A stretch of DNA of 64,000 nucleotides, taken from the NCBI GenBank assembly GCA_963735175.1, contig CAVTJX010000016.1:744001-808000 (forward strand). Reading direction: 5' to 3'. The position numbers were made by a program, and so were the translations under genes. This DNA is from CAVTJX01 sp963735175. GTDB lineage: Bacteria; Electryoneota; RPQS01. The notes beneath the pieces were generated by a model. It was not told the DNA's origin, did not search any database, and saw only the letters and a list, made by a program, of their open reading frames with translations. Each line of letters opens with the position of its first letter. Position 1 is the stretch's first letter. This document shows positions 59,732 through 64,000 of the stretch, in pieces.

Positions 59732-60373
59732 ATGACCGAACATCTGAGTCGTGATACCCGCCGCGAGCAAATTCTGAATGCCGCCGCCAAGTTATTTGTC
59801 ACCAAAGGGTATGACAACGCCAGTGTGGATGAAATTGCCCGCGAAGCCGGATTGTCGAAGGGATCCATTTATTGGTATTTCAAGAGCAAGCTGGAGATCC
59901 TCTTCGAGCTGACCGACCGTTATGTGGAAGGCCAGCAGACACTGTTGGTGAACATGGCCAGCCTCGAAGCGTTCGGTCCGGAAGCTCTTTACCGTTCCCA
60001 CCGGACACTGAACCTCGACAATGAAGCAGAGCACGAGAACGCCCAACTTTTCAACCAGCTTGTCGCCCTGGCCGGGCAGCACGCGGAAATCTGCGAGCGC
60101 CTGGGCCGTTACCAGCATCGCTGGACCGAGACCGCCGCAAGTCTTATCCAGCGGGCGGTTGACAATGGATTTTTCCGCCCCGTCGATCCGATGATCGTCG
60201 CCCACGCCATCACCGGACTTTACCTCGGTCTCCACAGCCAGAAACAGCTCGACCCCAGCGTGGACATCATCACGGTCATCGAAACCGCGACCAAACTCAT
60301 GTACGAAGCTCTCACCCTCCATACCGCCGCGCCCGCCCCGCGGGCGGCGGCCGCTTCCGAGGAAATCCGATGA
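59732..60373 (+). CDS. TetR/AcrR-family repressor of efflux operon
   Basis: Intact 213-residue repressor. N-terminal helix-turn-helix: RREQILNAAAKLFVTKGYDN, VDEIAREAGLSKGSIYWYFK, as in AcrR-type regulators. The C-terminal ligand-binding part is helical (FGPEALYRSHRTLNL, AEICERLGRYQHRWTE). It overlaps the TolC-type gene by 4 nt (ATGA at 60370) and is preceded by two operator-like palindromes and a strong promoter, so it most likely represses its own operon and is released by a pump substrate. Confidence 0.92.
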   Translation: MTEHLSRDTRREQILNAAAKLFVTKGYDNASVDEIAREAGLSKGSIYWYFKSKLEILFELTDRYVEGQQTLLVNMASLEAFGPEALYRSHRTLNLDNEAEHENAQLFNQLVALAGQHAEICERLGRYQHRWTETAASLIQRAVDNGFFRPVDPMIVAHAITGLYLGLHSQKQLDPSVDIITVIETATKLMYEALTLHTAAPAPRAAAASEEIR

Positions 60374-61676
60374 AATTCTTCCGCACCGCGGCGTTGCTGC
60401 TGATCGTCGTTGCCGGCGCCGGTCATGCGCAGGCGTTGACACTGGATGAAGCGATCGCCCTGGGCCGGAACCGCTCCTTACGGATGCAGGATCCGCGCAT
60501 CGACCGTGAACGCATCAATGGCCAGGTCACGGAGGCCTGGTCTAACGCCCTGCCACAGATTGACGGCCTGGCTTCCTATCAGCGCACGTGGAAATCCCCC
60601 GTGCTGTTTATTCCCATCGCGCCCGAGCCGCTGAAAATCCAGCCGGATAACAGCGCCATCGGGCAGGTCACGCTCAGCCAGCCCATCTACACGTTTCGGC
60701 CGCATCGGCGCCGGCCTGCGCGCCGCCTACTCGGGCAAGCGCTCGAATGACCATCTGCTGGAAAACACCACCCGCGCGGTGGAACTCGACGTCGCCCGCA
60801 GCTACTGGACCGTGCTGCTGCTGCGCGATGTGGTGGACGCGCGCCGCGCCAGCCTCGCCATCAGCGACAGTTCGTTGCAGCGCGTGCAGCGCATGCGCGA
60901 CGTCGGCATGATGAGTGATTACGACGTGCTGCGCGTGCGCGTACAGGCCGCCAACCAGATTCCCGCCCACTCAGCAGGCCGAAAACTCGCTGCGACTGGC
61001 GGAACTGGCGTTGAAGGAATTGCTGGGCGTGCCGCTGGACACCGCCTTGACGGTGGAAGGCAGCCTCGACGGTTTCGTGGCCGCCTCGCAGTTTGACACC
61101 GCCGGCACGAATGTCCTCAGCCGCGACGACCTTGAAGCGCTGCGCGACCTCGCGACGCTGCAGAAGAATCTCTATACCGTTCAAAAATCGATGCGCTGGC
61201 CGGTGCTCGCCGGACAGTTTACCTATCAGTGGCAGTGGTCGAACAACAAGTGGGACGTCAATCCGCAGAACAACGCCTCGGCGGTTTATGGCGGGCTGGC
61301 GCTCTCGATTCCCATCTGGTCGAGCGGCAAAGTGTACGGCCGCGCGCAGCAGGCGAAAGCCGACTGGAATCAGGCGCGGCTGACGCTGGCCAAGGCGGAG
61401 CGCGGCGCGCTGCTGCAATACGAATCCGCCGTGCGCAGCTTCCATGCCGCCGAGTCCAGCGAAACGGCCGCGCGCGTGACCGTGGACCAGGCCGCCGAAG
61501 CGCGGCGCATCGCGCAAACCAAATTGGCCCAGGGGCAGATCACGCCACTGGAAATGGACGCCGCCCAACTGGATGAACTGGTCGCCCGCGTTACGCTGGC
61601 CCAGGCGCGCTACGATCGCCTCGTCGCCGCCGCCGATGCGCGCATGGCTGCCGGTCTCGCCCCTTACGCCAAGTGA
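60370..61676 (+). CDS. TolC-like outer membrane efflux protein (two frame breaks)
   Basis: Outer membrane channel of the second pump, about 435 residues. Signal peptide MKFFRTAALLLIVVAGAGHA, then LTLDEAIALGRNRSLRMQD. Breaks near 60702 (after LSQPIYTF, continuing GRIGAGLRAAYSGKRSND) and 60966 (after VQAANQIP, continuing QAENSLRLAELALKELLGV). The second OEP repeat has ALLQYESAVRSFHAAESSET and IAQTKLAQGQITPLEMDAAQ. It overlaps tetR by 4 nt and lies 17 nt before the adaptor gene. Confidence 0.83.
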
Positions 61677-61693
61677 AAGGATCCCGGACCCTC

Positions 61694-62758
61694 ATGTCAA
61701 AACCGAAAACCCTCGCTCTGGGCGGCATTGCGCTGCTCATCATTCTTTTGATCTTCGGCCGGATCATGCGGCAGGGCCGCAACGAAGCGCTGCAGGAAAC
61801 GCGCAGCGATAAAGTCGCCGTCCAGGGGCTCGTGGCCCGGCCTGAATCCTTCACCCGTCAGGTCGAAGCCAGCGGCACGCTTGAAGGCGACAAGGAAGCG
61901 ATCATCGCCGCCGAAACCGGCGGCCGCGTGACCGACGTCCGCGTCGACGTCGGACAGCACGTGAACAAGGGCGACGCGCTGGTGCGCCTCGACGACGAAC
62001 TCTACCGCCTCGAATCCGAACGCGCCAAAGTCGCCTATGACAAGGCGAAGATGGACCTCGACCGCGCCGAGACGCTGTATCAGGAAAAGAGCATTTCCGA
62101 AAGCGATATCGAAGGCGCGCGGCTGGGCGCGAAAGGCGCCGAAGTCGGCGTATGAAATGGCGCTGAAAACCTATCACGACGCGACGATCCGCGCGCCCTT
62201 TGCCGGCACGTCGCGCAGAAAATGACCGAAGTCGGGCAGATGGTCGAACGCGGCATGCCGGTGGTGCAACTCGTCGATGTCAGCACGCTGAAGCTCATCG
62301 TGCCGGTTTCGGAAACGCAAGTGAGACTGGTGGGCCCGGGCGCCCCGGCGACCGTATTCATCGACGCCGTGAATGACACGGTCACGGGCAAGGTTGTTTC
62401 CGTGGGCAGCCGCGCCACGGCTGGAGCGCGCACGTTCCCCGTGGAAATCCGTCTGCCGGGCAACGAACGGCTGCGTTCGGGCATGTTTGCCAGGGCCGTC
62501 ATCGGCTCGCCCACCGAAGTGCAGGAAGTGTTGTTGCCGCGCACGGCCGTGCTGCCCGACGCCGGCGCCATGGTCGTCTTCCGCTCCCGCGGCGGCACCG
62601 CCGAAAAGGTGCCGGTGCGCTTGATTGGCAACCAGGGCGATCGCGTGGCCGTGGAAGGCATCGCGCGCGGCGACACGGTGGTGACGACGGGCAATCAAAC
62701 CCTCTCCCACGGTATGGCCATCACCCTGACGCTGGACAACGGGAGCAAGCCGCAATGA
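61694..62758 (+). CDS. RND efflux adaptor (two compensating frame breaks)
   Basis: Periplasmic membrane fusion protein, about 354 residues. One N-terminal membrane anchor (TLALGGIALLIILLIFGRIM), not a lipobox. Lipoyl half ETGGRVTDVRVDVGQHVNKG; short hairpin KAKMDLDRAETLYQEKSISE; after an extra base near 62148 the frame reads EMALKTYHDATIRAPFAG, and a missing base near 62212 restores the first frame (VAQKMTEVGQMVERGMPVVQ). Then the beta-barrel (VRLVGPGAPATVFIDAVND) and membrane-proximal domain. It overlaps the permease start by 4 nt (ATGA). Confidence 0.85.
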
Positions 62759-64000
62759 CGTTAACCGAATTATCCATCAAACGTCCGGCGGCGCTGGCGA
62801 TGTTCTTCCTCGCCATCGTCGTGCTGGGCATGCTGTCCTACCAGCGCCTGCCGGTGGACCTGCTGCCGGCGATGAACTGGCCGTGGGTGACCATCGTCAC
62901 CGCCTGGCCGGGCGCGGGTCCCAAGGAAGTGGAGACGATGGTGTCCAAGCCCATCGAGGACGCCGTGGTGTCCCTCAACAAGCTCAAGCACATCCGCTCC
63001 TATAATATCGAAAACGCCTCCATCGTCGTGCTCGAGTTCGACATGTCGGCCAACGCCGACATCGTCTTGCAGGAAACGCAGCGCGTGGTCAACGCCGCGC
63101 GGGCGCTGTTGCCCGAAGACACCAAGGAACCGCAGCTCATCAAGGCCGACATGGCCGCGTTGCCGATTCTGCGGATCTCGGTGGCCAGCCAGTTGCCCGC
63201 CCCGGAGTTGGCTACGCTCGTCGATCAGAAAATCCGTCCGCGCCTCGAACAGGTTGACGGCGTGGGGCAGGTGATGGTTTCGGGCGCCGAAGAGCGCGAG
63301 ATCCAGGTCAACGTCGATCCCGAAAAGCTGCGCACCCACGGGCTGTCCCTGTCCGACATCAACAATCTGCTGGCGGCGGACAACCTCGACGTCCCGGCGG
63401 GCCGCGTCTACGGCCAGTCGCAGGACTTCACCGTGCGCGTCTCCGGCAAGTACGCCACGCTCTCCGAAGTCGAACTGACGCGCGTGCCGCTGCCCAGCGG
63501 CTCGGCGATCTTTCTGCGCGACGTGGCCGACAGTGACGGATACGATCAAAGCCGACCGCAGCCTCGCCCGCCTCGGCGGCAAGCGCGCCCTCGGCATCCA
63601 GGTCGTGAAACAGGCGCAGGCCAACAGCGTGCAGACTTCGGAACGCGTCCGCGCCGAACTCGCCAAACTGGAGAAGCAGTACGCCGGGCAGATCGAAATC
63701 GCGGTCCCCCAGGACATCACGATCTTCACCAAGAACGCCGTGACCGAAGTCAAGCGCAACGTGCTGGAAGCGCTCTTCACCGTCGCCCTCGTGCTGCTGC
63801 TGTTCTTGCATTCGATGCGCAACTCGCTGATCGTGCTCATCGCGATTCCGATTTCGCTGATCTCGACCTTCATCACCATGTCCGTCTTCGGCTTCTCGGT
63901 CAACCTCATGACGATGATGTCGCTGGGCATGGTGGTCGGTGTGCTGGTCGACGACTCGATTGTGGTGCTGGAGAATATCCACCGCTGGATGAAGAACGGG
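62755..64000 (+). CDS. RND efflux permease, 3' end beyond window (one frame break)
   Basis: Inner membrane pump subunit, N-terminal 415 residues visible. Starts MTLTELSIKRPAALAMFFLA (TM1), followed by the porter domain YQRLPVDLLPAMNWPWVTIV. An extra base near 63535 shifts the frame in the loop before TM2, where TIKADRSLARLGGKRALGIQ resumes. The TM4 aspartate pair VGVLVDDSIVVLENIHRWM is just before the edge. It differs from the first permease in the window (PAMNWPWVTI instead of PDVDFPTISV), so it is probably a different subfamily with other substrates. Last visible gene of the TetR-controlled operon. Confidence 0.9.
   Translation, partial: MTLTELSIKRPAALAMFFLAIVVLGMLSYQRLPVDLLPAMNWPWVTIVTAWPGAGPKEVETMVSKPIEDAVVSLNKLKHIRSYNIENASIVVLEFDMSANADIVLQETQRVVNAARALLPEDTKEPQLIKADMAALPILRISVASQLPAPELATLVDQKIRPRLEQVDGVGQVMVSGAEEREIQVNVDPEKLRTHGLSLSDINNLLAADNLDVPAGRVYGQSQDFTVRVSGKYATLSEVELTRVPLPSGSAIFLRDVADSDGYDQSRPQPRPPRRQARPRHPGRETGAGQQRADFGTRPRRTRQTGEAVRRADRNRGPPGHHDLHQERRDRSQAQRAGSALHRRPRAAAVLAFDAQLADRAHRDSDFADLDLHHHVRLRLLGQPHDDDVAGHGGRCAGRRLDCGAGEYPPLDEER

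Noticed and set aside
62770..63930. A 386-residue minus-strand frame opposite the second permease
   Set aside because: Shadow of the RND gene; composition and lack of motifs argue against coding.

Overview
This window looks like a roughly 60% GC chromosome segment from a free-living bacterium of the FCB supergroup, possibly an uncultured lineage near Zixibacteria, KSB1 or Calditrichota. The evidence is a series of large secreted proteins ending in a type A T9SS (type IX secretion) sorting domain (YPNPFN ... LLLMK), plus VWA, FG-GAP, beta-helix, gingipain-like and subtilisin-like exoproteins. The lineage is inferred from style; there is no rRNA or other marker gene here. About 39 single-base frame breaks and one in-frame stop interrupt genes that are otherwise complete and conserved. 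I read them mainly as uncorrected sequencing errors, so broken genes are given as single CDS with the break positions stated.

Layout. 0-13.4 kb is an exoprotein region: two divergent Cys-rich VWA paralogues around a 1 kb AT-rich spacer, a VIT-VWA protein, a transposase remnant, and two minus-strand T9SS-type proteins (one FG-GAP plus beta-helix, one with a structured leader RNA). 13.5-32.4 kb is a minus-strand purine catabolism locus: ssnA, a dihydroorotate-dehydrogenase-like flavoprotein, ygeY, a threonine-synthase-like enzyme, a hydantoinase, two molybdenum hydroxylases with their Fe-S and FAD subunits, a ygeW-type carbamoyltransferase, a second PLP enzyme, a MobA/MocA-like nucleotidyltransferase and xdhC. 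A secreted T9SS protein gene sits inside this locus between copies of a palindromic repeat. 32.6-38.8 kb is a plus-strand MarR-TolC-MFP-RND efflux operon. 38.8-43.3 kb is a subtilisin-like secreted protease with a small coiled-coil partner. 44-54 kb holds mixed genes: PAP2, a transglutaminase with propeller, histidine ammonia-lyase, SRPBCC, cupin, proline iminopeptidase, a TPR membrane protein and a CPBP protease. 54.2-59.3 kb is a giant C25-family T9SS protein. 59.6-64 kb is a second efflux operon (TetR-TolC-MFP-RND) that runs off the window.

Working together: the purine genes can be placed on the anaerobic pathway known from gut bacteria. Molybdenum hydroxylases oxidise purines, SsnA and the hydantoinase open rings, YgeY and YgeW process ureido intermediates (YgeW giving carbamoyl phosphate), and a PLP lyase releases ammonia from diaminopropionate. 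Carbamate kinase and canonical YgfK are not in the window. Several families of short dispersed palindromes sit directly after stop codons, mostly in the purine locus, and one copy has inserted at the start codon of the cupin gene.
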